Position numbers and translations under genes: made by a program. A stretch of DNA of 64,000 nt, taken from positions 124,001 to 188,000 of the forward strand of contig NZ_PYOD01000006.1 in the NCBI RefSeq assembly GCF_003026285.1. The letters are read 5' to 3'. Numbering within the stretch: the first letter of the stretch is position 1; each line of letters begins with the position of its first letter. The notes under the pieces are model-generated. The model ran no database searches, was not told the origin of the DNA, and saw nothing but the letters and a program-made list of their open reading frames with translations. The stretch is from Photobacterium profundum. Lineage in GTDB: Bacteria; Pseudomonadota; Gammaproteobacteria; Enterobacterales; Vibrionaceae. This document shows, in pieces, positions 10,551 through 20,298 of the stretch.

Positions 10551-11633
10551 CTAATCGTTAGCTAACAAGGTTGAAAAGAAAGCAATGTGTTTTGCAATAG
10601 TTTGTGTTGCATTGAATTCTTTATTGAGTTTTTCCTTTGCCGCAAGGCTGAATGTGTGAATTTTATCTTTATCGTTGATCAGTTTATTCATTGCTTCGGC
10701 AAAGGCTACCGCATTCCCAGTTGGAACTACGTAACCGGAGATGCCATCATCGACCAGTTCAGGGGATCCCCCTGTTGTAGTAACCACTGATGTTGTGCCA
10801 TTTGCCATTGCCTCGATGATTGTGCGGGGCAAGCCTTCTCCACTGATCGATGGTTGTACCTGGAAATCTGCCATAGCCATGATGGAAGGAACGTCTTGGC
10901 GGTGACCAACTACATGGATATGCGCAGACATCGGGCTTTGCTTTATTTCATCTAAGTGTGGTTCAAAACCACTACCAACTAATAGCAAATGAAAACTCGG
11001 GTTATTAATGTGATGGGTGGCTTCGATCAGAACTGATATGCCTTTGCTTGGACGAACATGAGCGGCACATACTGCAACAATACTATCTTCACTTAAACCG
11101 AAGTCTTCACGTTTAGTCGGTTCGACTTTGTACCAATCAAGTTGGTGTCCCTTATATATCGTGGTTATGTTTTCTTTACGTTGCCATACACGTTGTCGAA
11201 CATCATCACGAACAGCGTTAGATACACAGACGATACCACTGACTTTCGGGTGAAGGTGGGTTAAATAAGCGCTTGGATCATGACGGTATAGCCCTCCCGT
11301 TGTGCCGCGGTAGGTCACCATTTTTGCTTTGGTACCTATGCAGGCAAAAGCTGCATTCGGGATGGTTTTAGAATTGAAGCCATAGCAAATATCATAATCC
11401 CCGTCTTTTAATTCACGATGGATCGTTTTGATTGTAGTAGGGCAAATTTTCTTTGTAGGATAGCAATCAATGACTTTTACACCATTATCACGAAAGCGTG
11501 CAACATAATCAGCGTCACCTTGGGTCACAACAGTGACTTGATGCCCTTGCTTGACCATTTCAATGAACATCTCGGCCTCGGGACGAACACTGTTCCAAGC
11601 GTGTTTGTAAGAGCTGGCAATAAGTATTTTCAT
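10551..11633 (-). CDS. GT4 family glycosyltransferase
   Basis: GT-B fold, family 4 (360 residues). Visible motifs are the N-terminal HAWNSVRPEAEMF acceptor loop, AHVRPSKGISVLIEA around residue 195, and the C-terminal EX7E donor motif EGLPRTIIEAMANG near residue 266. It is a cytoplasmic retaining transferase acting on the LOS core. It starts 4 bases downstream of the GT25 stop at 11638, in the same operon. Donor and linkage are not predictable from sequence. Confidence 0.85.
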   Translation of the reverse strand: MKILIASSYKHAWNSVRPEAEMFIEMVKQGHQVTVVTQGDADYVARFRDNGVKVIDCYPTKKICPTTIKTIHRELKDGDYDICYGFNSKTIPNAAFACIGTKAKMVTYRGTTGGLYRHDPSAYLTHLHPKVSGIVCVSNAVRDDVRQRVWQRKENITTIYKGHQLDWYKVEPTKREDFGLSEDSIVAVCAAHVRPSKGISVLIEATHHINNPSFHLLLVGSGFEPHLDEIKQSPMSAHIHVVGHRQDVPSIMAMADFQVQPSISGEGLPRTIIEAMANGTTSVVTTTGGSPELVDDGISGYVVPTGNAVAFAEAMNKLINDKDKIHTFSLAAKEKLNKEFNATQTIAKHIAFFSTLLAND

Positions 11634-11637
11634 CGAA

Positions 11638-12387
11638 TTACTTCACTTTATGATTCATTTTATATTTGAAGTTATGGGTTTCACGACGAAATAGTTCTTT
11701 AATGCTGAACCATTCTCGCTTCACTCGAGAGAAGAAACTTCGAGGAGATTTTTTACCATAGCCGATTTCAGAATCGAAAATAGGATCATTGGTCAGACAG
11801 GCTGGTGAGGTGCCAAAACATTCTACTTCGTTTACCCAAAAACGATCCATATAAATATCGACAGCCATGTACCAACGTTGAGAGTGCATAATGAGTTTAC
11901 GTGCTGCTTCTGGAGTTAAAAGGTACCCAGTTGTGCTCATATGACCTTTGTTAAATTTACAAATATTTAAAGAGTCAAATTGCTCTTTAGGGGAGAAGCA
12001 AAAGTTTTTCCTTTTATTATCAAAAAGCCTAACGCACTTATATTTAGCTGCTATTTTAGTGTTGTGTTTAATGAAATCTAAGAATGGAACAGGATCAATT
12101 AATGCGTCATCTTCAATTATGATAATAGGGGCATTTATTCTCACGCATTCCCCCCACAATAAGAAGTGACTAGCATAACAACCTAGTTGACCTTTACTGA
12201 GTGATTTTCCTCTATATTGCTGACTTAATTTGTCATCATACATATCAAATAGAGGGTGGGGATCTTTACGACCATCAATAGCGGAGAATATCGTGTATGG
12301 CAATGACATATTATCTAATTGTTTAGTAATATTGACTTTTCGATCTAATGACGATGCCAAGTTTATTATATAAATGTTGCAGGTCAT
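11638..12387 (-). CDS. GT25 family LOS glycosyltransferase (second copy)
   Basis: Second family 25 transferase of the locus, 249 residues. It has INLASSLDRK at the N-terminus, KGQLGCYASHFLLW near residue 66 and IIIIEDDALI near residue 90, followed by STTGYLLTPEAARKLI. The layout is collinear with the protein at 9778-10521, including the conserved GCYASH and EDD motifs. The two are therefore probably old duplicates that now add different residues. It follows the ligase-like gene after one base, so translation is tightly coupled. Confidence 0.85.
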   Translation of the reverse strand: MTCNIYIINLASSLDRKVNITKQLDNMSLPYTIFSAIDGRKDPHPLFDMYDDKLSQQYRGKSLSKGQLGCYASHFLLWGECVRINAPIIIIEDDALIDPVPFLDFIKHNTKIAAKYKCVRLFDNKRKNFCFSPKEQFDSLNICKFNKGHMSTTGYLLTPEAARKLIMHSQRWYMAVDIYMDRFWVNEVECFGTSPACLTNDPIFDSEIGYGKKSPRSFFSRVKREWFSIKELFRRETHNFKYKMNHKVK

Positions 12388-12388
12388 T

Positions 12389-13570
12389 CTACAAACCCTT
12401 CTTTGGGTTGCTGTAGTTTATCAAACCACAAATGAGTAATAAGTACGTTGATAGCGTTTGTCCATGGTTGAATGGCACATCAGTCAATGCAGCGATAGCA
12501 AACAAGCCAACGGTACCAATTATTTTGTATTTTCTATCCGTGGAAACGTATTTTACTTGTGTTATCGGAACAATAAGCAATGCTAAAAACAATAATAAAC
12601 CAATCCCCCCAGTTTTAATAAAGTTGTCTAAATATTGGTTATGGTAATGTGCAGGCTTGAAATTAAATAACCTTTCAGAAACAAGACCTTGGTTGTAAAG
12701 TTTATCAAATCGTAGTGCATGTTTATCCCCCAAACCTAAGATGTAATTATCCTTAAGCATGTCAGGTGCTAGTTTCCACATTTGAAAACGAAAGCCAATT
12801 GAGGTGTCTAAGTTGCCCGATGTGATTGCATTTATTTCGGCTTGTGTTTGTACGATACGTTGTTCTATTTGTGGTTTAACTATGAAACCAATACTTAGCA
12901 GCGCGGCAAGCCCAATAGTGGTATATTTCCAGTTGATACCTTTATTCTTGATTTTGAGCAAAAGAATAATGATTGCAGCTATGGTAAAACCCAGCCAAAT
13001 ACCACGTGTATCTGTGAATATGATTGCCGTGAGGCTAAATATAAGTGCTAAGGCTGCTTGTAATTTTACATTCAATGATACCGTTCTTGATAATTGCGCA
13101 ATAGCGAGTATACCAAATACAGCACACATGGTTGCGAAGGGAATTGCATTGATCGGCCACTCAGCGCGATTAATATTAATATATAAACTATAGTAACAAG
13201 CATAGGCTAGGCATAAAGATGAGGCTAAAAGTGTTAACCCTAATAAGACTCTTTGGGTTAATAGCTCTCTTGGAAAACAAATTAAAAACAAGGATGCACC
13301 AATCAAGGCGCGAATTTCTCGTGAGCTACCACCGTGATAAAAGTAAGAAAATAATGCATACCCAGTAATTACCAGCAGTAGCCATAAGGTTTTGTCATTT
13401 TTTAGGTTTTCTTTAATCGGAACCAATCCTCGATGAAACAGGGTGGCGGCGATGGCAATGATCATCATGACGATCATAGTTTTGTCGCTATTACGCAGCA
13501 CCAACAATCCGGTAAAAAGCCAGATGTAGGGCAATAACATCAGAAACTTAAAAATATTTTCTTTATTCAT
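12389..13570 (-). CDS. O-antigen ligase family membrane protein (WaaL-like)
   Basis: Polytopic inner-membrane protein of 393 residues with about 10-12 hydrophobic segments and the Wzy_C/WaaL domain. Diagnostic parts are FTDTRGIWLGF near residue 187 and, in the long periplasmic loop, a His-rich AHYHNQYLDNF near residue 305, matching the catalytic loop of ligases. WaaL moves O-antigen from undecaprenyl diphosphate to the lipid A core. Its place in the core operon supports ligase rather than Wzy polymerase, but sequence alone does not separate the two. It lies 1 base after the acyltransferase gene. Confidence 0.82.
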   Translation of the reverse strand: MNKENIFKFLMLLPYIWLFTGLLVLRNSDKTMIVMMIIAIAATLFHRGLVPIKENLKNDKTLWLLLVITGYALFSYFYHGGSSREIRALIGASLFLICFPRELLTQRVLLGLTLLASSLCLAYACYYSLYININRAEWPINAIPFATMCAVFGILAIAQLSRTVSLNVKLQAALALIFSLTAIIFTDTRGIWLGFTIAAIIILLLKIKNKGINWKYTTIGLAALLSIGFIVKPQIEQRIVQTQAEINAITSGNLDTSIGFRFQMWKLAPDMLKDNYILGLGDKHALRFDKLYNQGLVSERLFNFKPAHYHNQYLDNFIKTGGIGLLLFLALLIVPITQVKYVSTDRKYKIIGTVGLFAIAALTDVPFNHGQTLSTYLLLICGLINYSNPKKGL

Positions 13571-13571
13571 C

Positions 13572-14525
13572 TTAATCGTTGCTCTGATATGGATTCTTCC
13601 CGCCTTCTGGGCGAGTCTTTAATAAACGTAAAATCCACATATATTGTTCTGGACGTTCCGTAACGTATTGTTCGATGCATTGATTCATCATTCGAGCATC
13701 ACTCTCTTCACTACCTGTAGGGAAGGGTAGTGCAGGGTAAAAATCGAGTTCGTATTTTCCGGTCTCACTGTTGTACATCGAAAACAGAGGAACAATCTTG
13801 GCGCGACTCAGTTTTGACAAACGGCCTAAACCAGCCATTGTGGCTTTAGTTGTGTCAAAGAAATCAACAAATACACTGTGCTCGGGGCCTAAATCTTCGT
13901 CGGGCAGGTAATAACCTAGGTAGCCTTCGCGAATGGATTTAATGAAAGGCTTGATGCCTCCATCGCGTTCATAGATTCGACCACCGTATTGCACTCGCTG
14001 TTTGTGCATTAACCAATCAGAGACCTGGTTTTTTTGTTTCTTGGCCATTGCTGAAACGGGGAGCCCACGAGATGCAAGCAGTACGGCGGGAATATCAATA
14101 GCCCAAGTGTGAGGAACTAATAAAATGACACTTTGGTTTTGATCTGTCAGTGATGTTAAATGTTCTTCACCACGAACCACCGTATTATTTTCTAGCCATT
14201 GTTTATTACGAACAGATAGCGAGGCAAACCCCATCAAAAAGGTGCCCGCTGTAATAGTGCTTTGTCGCAACATTTCTTCGCGATCTTCATGTGTTTTTTC
14301 TGGAAAACACATTGCAAGGTTGACGCGGGCACGGCGGTTTGATTTATTTTTTAGCTTAATGGATTGGTTGGCAAACAAAGTGGCAATAACACGTCTGAAA
14401 GCGTGTGGCAGTAGGCAAAGTAGTGACGCTAGCATTACAGCTAGCCAAGTACCCCAATATTTGGGGTGTAAAAAAAACCATTTGAATTCAGGGTTATAAG
14501 CTTGTTTATCGTAGTGATCTTTCAT
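13572..14525 (-). CDS. Lipid A late acyltransferase (LpxL/LpxM family)
   Basis: Lysophospholipid-acyltransferase-type enzyme, 317 residues, that adds a secondary acyl chain to lipid A at the inner face of the cytoplasmic membrane. The catalytic HX4D motif is seen as HTWAID at residues 139-144. An N-terminal membrane anchor (about residues 25-45) and the DEDLG motif are also present. The family includes LpxL, LpxM and LpxN, the last transferring a hydroxyacyl chain in Vibrio cholerae; I cannot decide among them from sequence. It lies between hldD and the ligase-like gene in one operon. Confidence 0.88.
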   Translation of the reverse strand: MKDHYDKQAYNPEFKWFFLHPKYWGTWLAVMLASLLCLLPHAFRRVIATLFANQSIKLKNKSNRRARVNLAMCFPEKTHEDREEMLRQSTITAGTFLMGFASLSVRNKQWLENNTVVRGEEHLTSLTDQNQSVILLVPHTWAIDIPAVLLASRGLPVSAMAKKQKNQVSDWLMHKQRVQYGGRIYERDGGIKPFIKSIREGYLGYYLPDEDLGPEHSVFVDFFDTTKATMAGLGRLSKLSRAKIVPLFSMYNSETGKYELDFYPALPFPTGSEESDARMMNQCIEQYVTERPEQYMWILRLLKTRPEGGKNPYQSND

Positions 14526-14541
14526 TGAGCTTCTTCGCGAT

Positions 14542-15486
14542 CTATTTATTCAATATAGCCATGTACTCAGCGACACCTTCGGCAACTGATTTAAATGGCG
14601 CATCATAGCCAGCAGCACGTACTTTTGTAAGATCTGCTTGTGTATATTTTTGGTAGCGACCTTCTAAGTGTGAAGGGAAAGGCACTATTTCTACTTCGCC
14701 TTTTTCGTGGTGCTTGATGACTGCATCAGCAACGGCTTGGAATGATTCCGCATTACCAGTTCCGCAGTTAAAAATCCCCGAAATGCTATGTTCTAAGAAC
14801 CATAGGTTTATTTTACAAACGTCGCCTACATAGACAAAATCTCGTTTGAAAATATTTGAACCTTCAAATAACTTGGGGTTGTTGCCTTCAGTAATTTGAG
14901 TATGTAAGTGGAATGCCACAGAGGCCATGCTGCCTTTGTGCTGTTCACGAGGACCATACACGTTGAAGTAACGAAAACCTGTGATCTGAGACAGTTTCTC
15001 GCCACGTTCTTCGGCGTCTAACCAAATACGGCGGACATAGTTGTCGAATTGCTGCTTTGAATAACCGTAAACGTTGAGTGCGCCTTCATATTGCTTCTCT
15101 TCTATGAAATCATGGTCACGACCCCCATATGTGGCTGCTGAAGAAGCATATAAGAAAGGGATCTGACGTTCTAAGCAAAAATGCAGTAATTCTTTCGAAT
15201 ACTCATAGTTGTTTAGCATCATGTATTTTCCATCCCACTCAGTTGTCGCGGAACAAGCGCCTTCGTGGAAAATGGCTTCGATGGGTCCAAAGTCATCACC
15301 TGCCATGATTTGGGTGATGAAATCATCTCTATCCATGTAATCGGCAATATCTAAATCAACAAGATTGGCAAATTTGGTACCGTCTTTTAAGTGGTCAACG
15401 ACTAAAATGTCGTTATGACCTTGCTCATTTAAGGTTTTGACGATGTTACTGCCGATCATACCGGCGCCACCAGTTACAATAATCAT
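14542..15486 (-). CDS. hldD: ADP-L-glycero-D-manno-heptose 6-epimerase
   Basis: Final enzyme of ADP-heptose synthesis, feeding the heptosyltransferases. It has 314 residues, close to the 310 of E. coli, and is highly similar along its length by recall. Seen are GGAGMIGSN (NADP-binding), [16 protein letters not shown], and the catalytic YGYSK near residue 140. [13 protein letters not shown] and [10 protein letters not shown] lie further on. It is the first gene of the leftward LOS operon. The promoter must lie in the 119-base gap shared with the divergent TetR gene. Confidence 0.97.
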   Translation of the reverse strand: MIIVTGGAGMIGSNIVKTLNEQGHNDILVVDHLKDGTKFANLVDLDIADYMDRDDFITQIMAGDDFGPIEAIFHEGACSATTEWDGKYMMLNNYEYSKELLHFCLERQIPFLYASSAATYGGRDHDFIEEKQYEGALNVYGYSKQQFDNYVRRIWLDAEERGEKLSQITGFRYFNVYGPREQHKGSMASVAFHLHTQITEGNNPKLFEGSNIFKRDFVYVGDVCKINLWFLEHSISGIFNCGTGNAESFQAVADAVIKHHEKGEVEIVPFPSHLEGRYQKYTQADLTKVRAAGYDAPFKSVAEGVAEYMAILNK

Positions 15487-15559
15487 GGTCTATCCTGAAA
15501 GTGAATGCGTTGGTGAAACAGCGGCATATAGTCACTGTTGTAAATATGTGTCATGACTT

Positions 15560-15572
15560 ATGATAATATCAT
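15560..15572. promoter_or_regulatory. Inverted repeat between hldD and the TetR gene
   Basis: ATGATA and TATCAT flank a single central A, making a perfect 13-bp dyad 34 bases before the TetR-family start and 74 bases before hldD. TetR regulators commonly bind such a site beside their own gene. Binding here is inferred. Confidence 0.4.
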
Positions 15573-15605
15573 GTGATTGCTAATGGGCGAAAGAAGTGAG
15601 ATCGA

Positions 15606-16253
15606 ATGAAGACCCGCGATAGAATTATTCAGGCCGCCCTTGAACTCTTTAACGAGAGTGGTGAGCCCAATATAACAACGAACCACATTGCTGCTCATTT
15701 GAGTATCAGCCCTGGCAATCTTTATTATCACTTCCGCAATAAGGAAGAGATTATACATTGTATTTTTGATGAGTATGCCCGAGATATAAGTACTCGCTTT
15801 CAGCCCCAAGCTGAATTTGATGCTACGGCTGAAAGTTTACTGGTTTATCTTGATGCTGTGTTTATGTTGATGTGGCGTTATCGCTTCTTTTACGCCAACT
15901 TACCCGATATTTTGAGCCGTGATCAAGCACTTCAATGTAAGTATTTGCAAGCGCAAGAGCAACTTCATACCAATATAGTATTGTTGATGAACAGCTTTAA
16001 ATTAAGTGAATTGCTTGATCTTGATGACAGTGAATTACTCAGTCTCGCGAACACTTTAAAATTGGTTGCTTCCAGTTGGATTTTTTATCAAACCACCCAG
16101 GTACCCGGCGCTAAAATCACCAAAACTGTGATTTATCAAGGCGTGCTTCAGGTTTTGAGCATTGTTCGTCCGCTAACGACAGTGAAAGGTAGAGAAAGGG
16201 TTAAGCAACTTGAATTACATTACAGTGAGCAAGTACAACACGATCTAACTTAG
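15606..16253 (+). CDS. TetR/AcrR family transcriptional regulator
   Basis: DNA-binding regulator of 215 residues. The N-terminal helix-turn-helix is typical: RDRIIQAALELFNESGEPN, then TTNHIAAHLSISPGNLYYHF at residues 22-41, then NKEEII. The C-terminal ligand domain is less conserved and has a hydrophobic LLVYLDAVFMLMWRYRFFYANL helix region, compatible with a lipophilic ligand. It is divergent from hldD and precedes no obvious target on its own strand. The target is unknown; control of hldD or of itself through the 15560 dyad is a guess. Confidence 0.88.
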   Translation: MKTRDRIIQAALELFNESGEPNITTNHIAAHLSISPGNLYYHFRNKEEIIHCIFDEYARDISTRFQPQAEFDATAESLLVYLDAVFMLMWRYRFFYANLPDILSRDQALQCKYLQAQEQLHTNIVLLMNSFKLSELLDLDDSELLSLANTLKLVASSWIFYQTTQVPGAKITKTVIYQGVLQVLSIVRPLTTVKGRERVKQLELHYSEQVQHDLT

Positions 16254-16329
16254 CTCTTTATTCTGGCGACAAGAGTAATGAATACGGGATGCATGGTTGT
16301 ATTCCGTTTTGATTTTGCGTTAAAACAGA

Positions 16330-17103
16330 TCACATTTCCGCAAAAAGAGTCGATAGCCGTACCAAGGTAATCTCTTCTTCCGTTAAGTTTGGCAGTAATT
16401 CATTCAGAGTCGATAGGGTGATAGGGTGAGGGTGGCCGATCGCAATTGCATAGCCGTATGTCTTTGCTCGTTTTATTGCACTCGTTAACTGCTTTGTGAC
16501 AAATTCTTTAGTTTGATAATGGTCGAGAAAAACATGGCGGCGCAATGACAATACGCTATGACTAGTGGCCTGTTGTTGTGCGATAGATTTAGCTGTAGTA
16601 CGACTGTCGAGGTAATAAAGATTATGTTGTTTGAGTTCTGCCATTATCCAGCCCATCGCTTGTATATTTTGGCTGAGGGCGCTTCCCATATGATTATTGA
16701 TAGCAATCGCATCTGGGACTCGGGTTAGTGCTTGGCGTAAGGTGTGTTGTAAGGTCTGTTGTGACATCGTCGAGGTTAGGGTGTTAACTTCTAGTGGGGC
16801 TAAATGTTCCGGCTCCATGGGCATATGAAGCAATGTCTCTCTGTGTTGTTTTTTTGCTTGTGCTGCGACAGTCAAATCATATGGCGTATTTGGTAAAATG
16901 GAGATGGTGACTTCTGGGGGGAGCTTTGATAGTAATTCAGGCATTGCCTGATAGCCTAAATCATCGATAATAATCGCTAATTGAGCGGCGTGAATACAGG
17001 TTGACGTTAACAGAAGTAGAATCAGTGATGCTGTTTTGACTACGTTCCTTTGCATTGTAGATTGTCTGATAGCCTTCTTCCTTGAAGTGAATATCGAAAT
17101 CAT
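16330..17103 (-). CDS. yibQ: Divergent polysaccharide deacetylase family protein
   Basis: YibQ-type protein, 257 residues, exported to the periplasm. After the signal-like stretch KTASLILLLLTSTCIHA comes the deacetylase-like core: AIIIDDLGYQ, LLHMPMEP, INNHMGSALSQ, YLDSRTT and IGHPHP. These match the divergent polysaccharide deacetylase family (a NodB-like fold with altered metal ligands). Its substrate is unknown. It is the third gene of gpmM-envC-yibQ, the same order as in E. coli. The ATG at 17055 would give a tighter signal peptide than the 17103 start listed; neither has a good ribosome site. Confidence 0.88.
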   Translation of the reverse strand: MISIFTSRKKAIRQSTMQRNVVKTASLILLLLTSTCIHAAQLAIIIDDLGYQAMPELLSKLPPEVTISILPNTPYDLTVAAQAKKQHRETLLHMPMEPEHLAPLEVNTLTSTMSQQTLQHTLRQALTRVPDAIAINNHMGSALSQNIQAMGWIMAELKQHNLYYLDSRTTAKSIAQQQATSHSVLSLRRHVFLDHYQTKEFVTKQLTSAIKRAKTYGYAIAIGHPHPITLSTLNELLPNLTEEEITLVRLSTLFAEM

Positions 17104-17150
17104 GTCGGGCTGACTCTTTGAGTCTAGCCCGATAAGTAGTATGTTTTACA

Positions 17151-18323
17151 TTATTTTTTTAGCCACGACTTAGGATTGGTAGGCGCCCCTTTACGGCGGA
17201 TTTCAAAGTACAAAGCAGAGCGTTCTTGACCGCCACTGTCGCCAACAAGTGCAATTGGCTCACTAGCGCGGACATTGTCGCCGACTTTTTTCAGCAGTGT
17301 TTGATTGTAGCCATAGAAGCTCATGTCACCTTTACCGTGATCAATTACCATCATAAGTCCGTAACCACGCAACCAATCGGCAAAAACCACTTTGCCAGAA
17401 TAAATTGACTTTACCTGACTGCCTGATGATTGTGCGATAACCATCCCTTTCCAGCGCAGTTCGCCTTGCTGAGTCGTACCATATGAATGTAAGACAGAGC
17501 CTTTGACGGGCCAAGGTAATTTTCTTTTGTGTCTCGCTAAACCATCCATCGGTGCTTTGTTTGCTGCCGCTTTAGCTGCTGCTTCGGCCGCTGCCTTCGC
17601 TTTTGCTATCTCGGTAACAAGACGCTTTTCATTGCTCTGCAGTTCATTGATATATTGGTTGCTTGAGCTGATCTGCCCTCTAATGTTTTTTAGGGTTTTC
17701 TTGCGTGTGGTTTGCTTTGATTCAAGTGTACTTTTTTCTGTTTTTAACTGCGCCAATACAATTTGCTGTTGTTCTCGCTGTTGTTTTAGTTGATGGTATT
17801 TTAGCTGTAATTCTGTATCGGTTGCTGCTAATTGACTGAGTGCTTGGCTGCGCGCTTGACTTAAGCGCTCTGCATAGATCGTCATGCGATCTAGTTCATT
17901 ACTTTGCTCGCCGCTTAATAAGTTTGACAGCTGACTATTTTCACCTTGTCGATATTGCGCATTGAGTAACTCCTTCAGCATTTCTTGCTGCCCCAGCTGT
18001 AATTGTTCAAGCTTCTGTTGCTCGCGTTCAAGCTGGGTGATGGAGGTTTTTAGCGTCGACAGCTTATTATCAGCCTGATGAATTTTTTTGGCTGTTTGTG
18101 AAATACCAAGCTCTTGTTGCTTAAGTTCTTTCTGTAGCGAATTGAATTTATTTTGACGGTTATCCAATTGATTTTGTTGGCGTGAGATTTCCTGTTTAAC
18201 ACCATCGAGTTGGTTTTGCCCTGAGGCTACGCTCGATGCTGAAAATGACAGGCATAAGAAAACGCCAGTGCATAATGCACTGGCGTGGATAGTTTGGTTG
18301 AGGTGTTTGATCATATCCCGCAT
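17151..18323 (-). CDS. envC: Murein hydrolase activator EnvC
   Basis: Periplasmic divisome factor that activates amidases AmiA and AmiB for septal splitting. The 390-residue protein has a signal peptide (about residues 1-34). A long coiled coil (about 40-240, rich in Gln, Lys and Leu) follows, then an Ala/Lys linker and a C-terminal degenerate LytM/M23 domain (from about residue 270). In that domain SYGTTQQGELRWKGM and DHGKGDMSFYGY stand where active peptidases have zinc ligands, as expected for a non-catalytic activator. It starts 8 bases after gpmM and precedes yibQ. Confidence 0.93.
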   Translation of the reverse strand: MRDMIKHLNQTIHASALCTGVFLCLSFSASSVASGQNQLDGVKQEISRQQNQLDNRQNKFNSLQKELKQQELGISQTAKKIHQADNKLSTLKTSITQLEREQQKLEQLQLGQQEMLKELLNAQYRQGENSQLSNLLSGEQSNELDRMTIYAERLSQARSQALSQLAATDTELQLKYHQLKQQREQQQIVLAQLKTEKSTLESKQTTRKKTLKNIRGQISSSNQYINELQSNEKRLVTEIAKAKAAAEAAAKAAANKAPMDGLARHKRKLPWPVKGSVLHSYGTTQQGELRWKGMVIAQSSGSQVKSIYSGKVVFADWLRGYGLMMVIDHGKGDMSFYGYNQTLLKKVGDNVRASEPIALVGDSGGQERSALYFEIRRKGAPTNPKSWLKK

Positions 18324-18331
18324 GGGATTGA

Positions 18332-19873
18332 TTATTTCAGATCAAACAGTACCTGACCAGTCATCTCTGCAGGGATTTCGATATCTGACAATGAAAGCAT
18401 GGTTGGTGCTAGGTCAGAAAGCTTACCGCCATCTTTTAGAGTCAGTGATTTATCACCAACGTAAATCAGAGGAACAGGTAAGTTTGTGTGTGCAGTATGT
18501 ACGCCACCTGTTTCTGGGTTGATCATCATCTCAGCATTACCGTGGTCTGCTGTGATCAATAGTTGACCATCGACAGATTTGATTGCTTCAACAACTTGAC
18601 CAATACAACCGTCTAACGCTTCACATGCTTGTACAGCGGCATCGTAAACACCAGTGTGACCAACCATGTCGCCGTTAGGGTAGTTACAGATAATCGTATC
18701 GAATTCACCACTTTTAATGGCTGCAACTAACTTTTCTGTTAGTTCTGGTGCGCTCATTTCAGGCTGTAAGTCATACGTAGCTACTTTTGGAGATGCCACT
18801 AATGAACGTGTTTCGCCGTCAAATTCGTCTTCTACGCCACCGTTAAAGAAGAAGGTTACGTGTGCGTATTTTTCTGTTTCAGAAATACGTAACTGCTTTT
18901 TACCTTTCTTCGATAACCATTCGCCAAGTGTGTTTTCTAGGCTTGCTGGTGGGAAGGCTGCAGGTAACTTAATGTTTGCTGCGTATCGTGTAAGCATCAC
19001 AAACTCAGCTAAAGCCGGCGTTTGTGTACGAGCAAAGCTAGTGAAGTCAGCTTCAAATGCACGCGTAATTTCACGCGCTCGGTCAGCACGGTAGTTCATG
19101 AAGATAACGGTATCGCCGTCAACCATTGCAGCTGACTCTTGACCTTCAGAACGAATTTCAGTGGCTTTTACGAACTCATCGTTTTCATCTCGAGAGTAGG
19201 CATCTGTTAGACCTGCAACTGCTGAATCAACAGTGAATTCTGCTTTAGCGGCAGAAAGTAGATTATAGGCTACTTCTACGCGATCCCAGTTGTTATCACG
19301 ATCCATCGCGTAGTAACGACCAACCAAAGATGCTGTACGGCCTTTGCCTAATTGTGCAAATAATGCATCGAAACGCTCTAACGAGTTTTGTGCACTACGT
19401 GGCGGAGTATCACGACCATCAAGGAAACAGTGTAGGTAAATTTTCTCTGCACCACGTTTTGCTGCCATTTCAATCGCTGCTGCGATGTGATCTTCATGGC
19501 TGTGAACGCCACCAGGAGACATTAACCCCATGATGTGAACGGCTTTACCTGCGTTGATTGCTTTATCCATTGCAGTTGTTAGCGCTTCATTTTCGAAGAA
19601 GTCACCGTCTGCGATAGATTTAGTAATACGAGTCAGATCTTGATAAACAACACGACCCGCACCAATGTTGGTATGGCCAACTTCAGAGTTACCCATTTGA
19701 CCATCAGGTAAACCCACATCAAGGCCTGATGCAGAAATGAGTGTGTTTGCTTCATTAGCAATCAAGTTGTCCATAACGGGGGTATTCGCGTTAGCGATTG
19801 CGTTATTTGAATTATCTTCGCGGTAACCCCAACCATCTAGGATCACTAAAGCAAGTGGCTTTTTAGCAGACAT
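18332..19873 (-). CDS. gpmM: 2,3-bisphosphoglycerate-independent phosphoglycerate mutase
   Basis: Mn-dependent iPGM that interconverts 3- and 2-phosphoglycerate through a phosphoserine intermediate. It has 513 residues, matching the family (510-514). The alkaline-phosphatase-fold signatures are [11 protein letters not shown] at the N-terminus, [15 protein letters not shown] with the catalytic Ser near residue 63, DGRDTPP, and ITADHGNAE near residue 440. It is the first gene of the leftward operon with envC and yibQ. A long inverted repeat lies just upstream at 19909-19951. Confidence 0.97.
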   Translation of the reverse strand: MSAKKPLALVILDGWGYREDNSNNAIANANTPVMDNLIANEANTLISASGLDVGLPDGQMGNSEVGHTNIGAGRVVYQDLTRITKSIADGDFFENEALTTAMDKAINAGKAVHIMGLMSPGGVHSHEDHIAAAIEMAAKRGAEKIYLHCFLDGRDTPPRSAQNSLERFDALFAQLGKGRTASLVGRYYAMDRDNNWDRVEVAYNLLSAAKAEFTVDSAVAGLTDAYSRDENDEFVKATEIRSEGQESAAMVDGDTVIFMNYRADRAREITRAFEADFTSFARTQTPALAEFVMLTRYAANIKLPAAFPPASLENTLGEWLSKKGKKQLRISETEKYAHVTFFFNGGVEDEFDGETRSLVASPKVATYDLQPEMSAPELTEKLVAAIKSGEFDTIICNYPNGDMVGHTGVYDAAVQACEALDGCIGQVVEAIKSVDGQLLITADHGNAEMMINPETGGVHTAHTNLPVPLIYVGDKSLTLKDGGKLSDLAPTMLSLSDIEIPAEMTGQVLFDLK

Positions 19874-19908
19874 TAACTGTCCCTCATAATTGATGAATTC
19901 TTATAAAT

Positions 19909-19951
19909 ATTGCCTTAAGCATCTGAAATGAAAATAGATGTTTAAGGTAAT
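19909..19951. repeat. 16-bp inverted repeat upstream of gpmM
   Basis: ATTGCCTTAAGCATCT (19909-19924) faces AGATGTTTAAGGTAAT (19936-19951) across an 11-base spacer. 14 of 16 positions pair as DNA. As a rightward RNA the other two are G-U pairs, so the hairpin would be complete. It starts 35 bases before the gpmM start codon. It has no T-tract and looks like an operator or leader structure. Confidence 0.5.
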
Positions 19952-20298
19952 AGGTATAGATTGATTGTAATTTTACTACAGTTTACCTGATTAACGGTAG
20001 GTTGAGATCAAAGTATGCTGTCAATGGATTGTTATGTTACTAACAAAATATATGCATTTATTGCCCTGAGTGTAAGCCCTTGGTCACAGTTTTTTTCTAT
20101 TTCATTGATTGGTGAGAGCTTGTTTACCTCTTATACTGTGCATGCTGTGCTCATTTCAGAACGAGTGAGCCAGTGCGCGGAATTGTTGACTGTTACTGTA
20201 CAAGGCAGTTGACGGGGTTATACTCAGATTCCTTTTTAAGGCGTGATTAGTCTTAATATTAGGTACATTGTGCCAATTCGGTAAATAGAGCGGAAGTC
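19952..20298. other. Intergenic region between gpmM and yibN
   Basis: No convincing gene. A 65-codon rightward open frame (20015-20212) has no ribosome site and unremarkable composition, so I do not call it. The promoter for yibN-secB must lie here, but I do not see a strong -35/-10 pair. Confidence 0.5.

Noticed and set aside
20015..20212. 65-codon ORF between gpmM and yibN
   Set aside because: No ribosome site, no recognisable domain, and random-looking composition.
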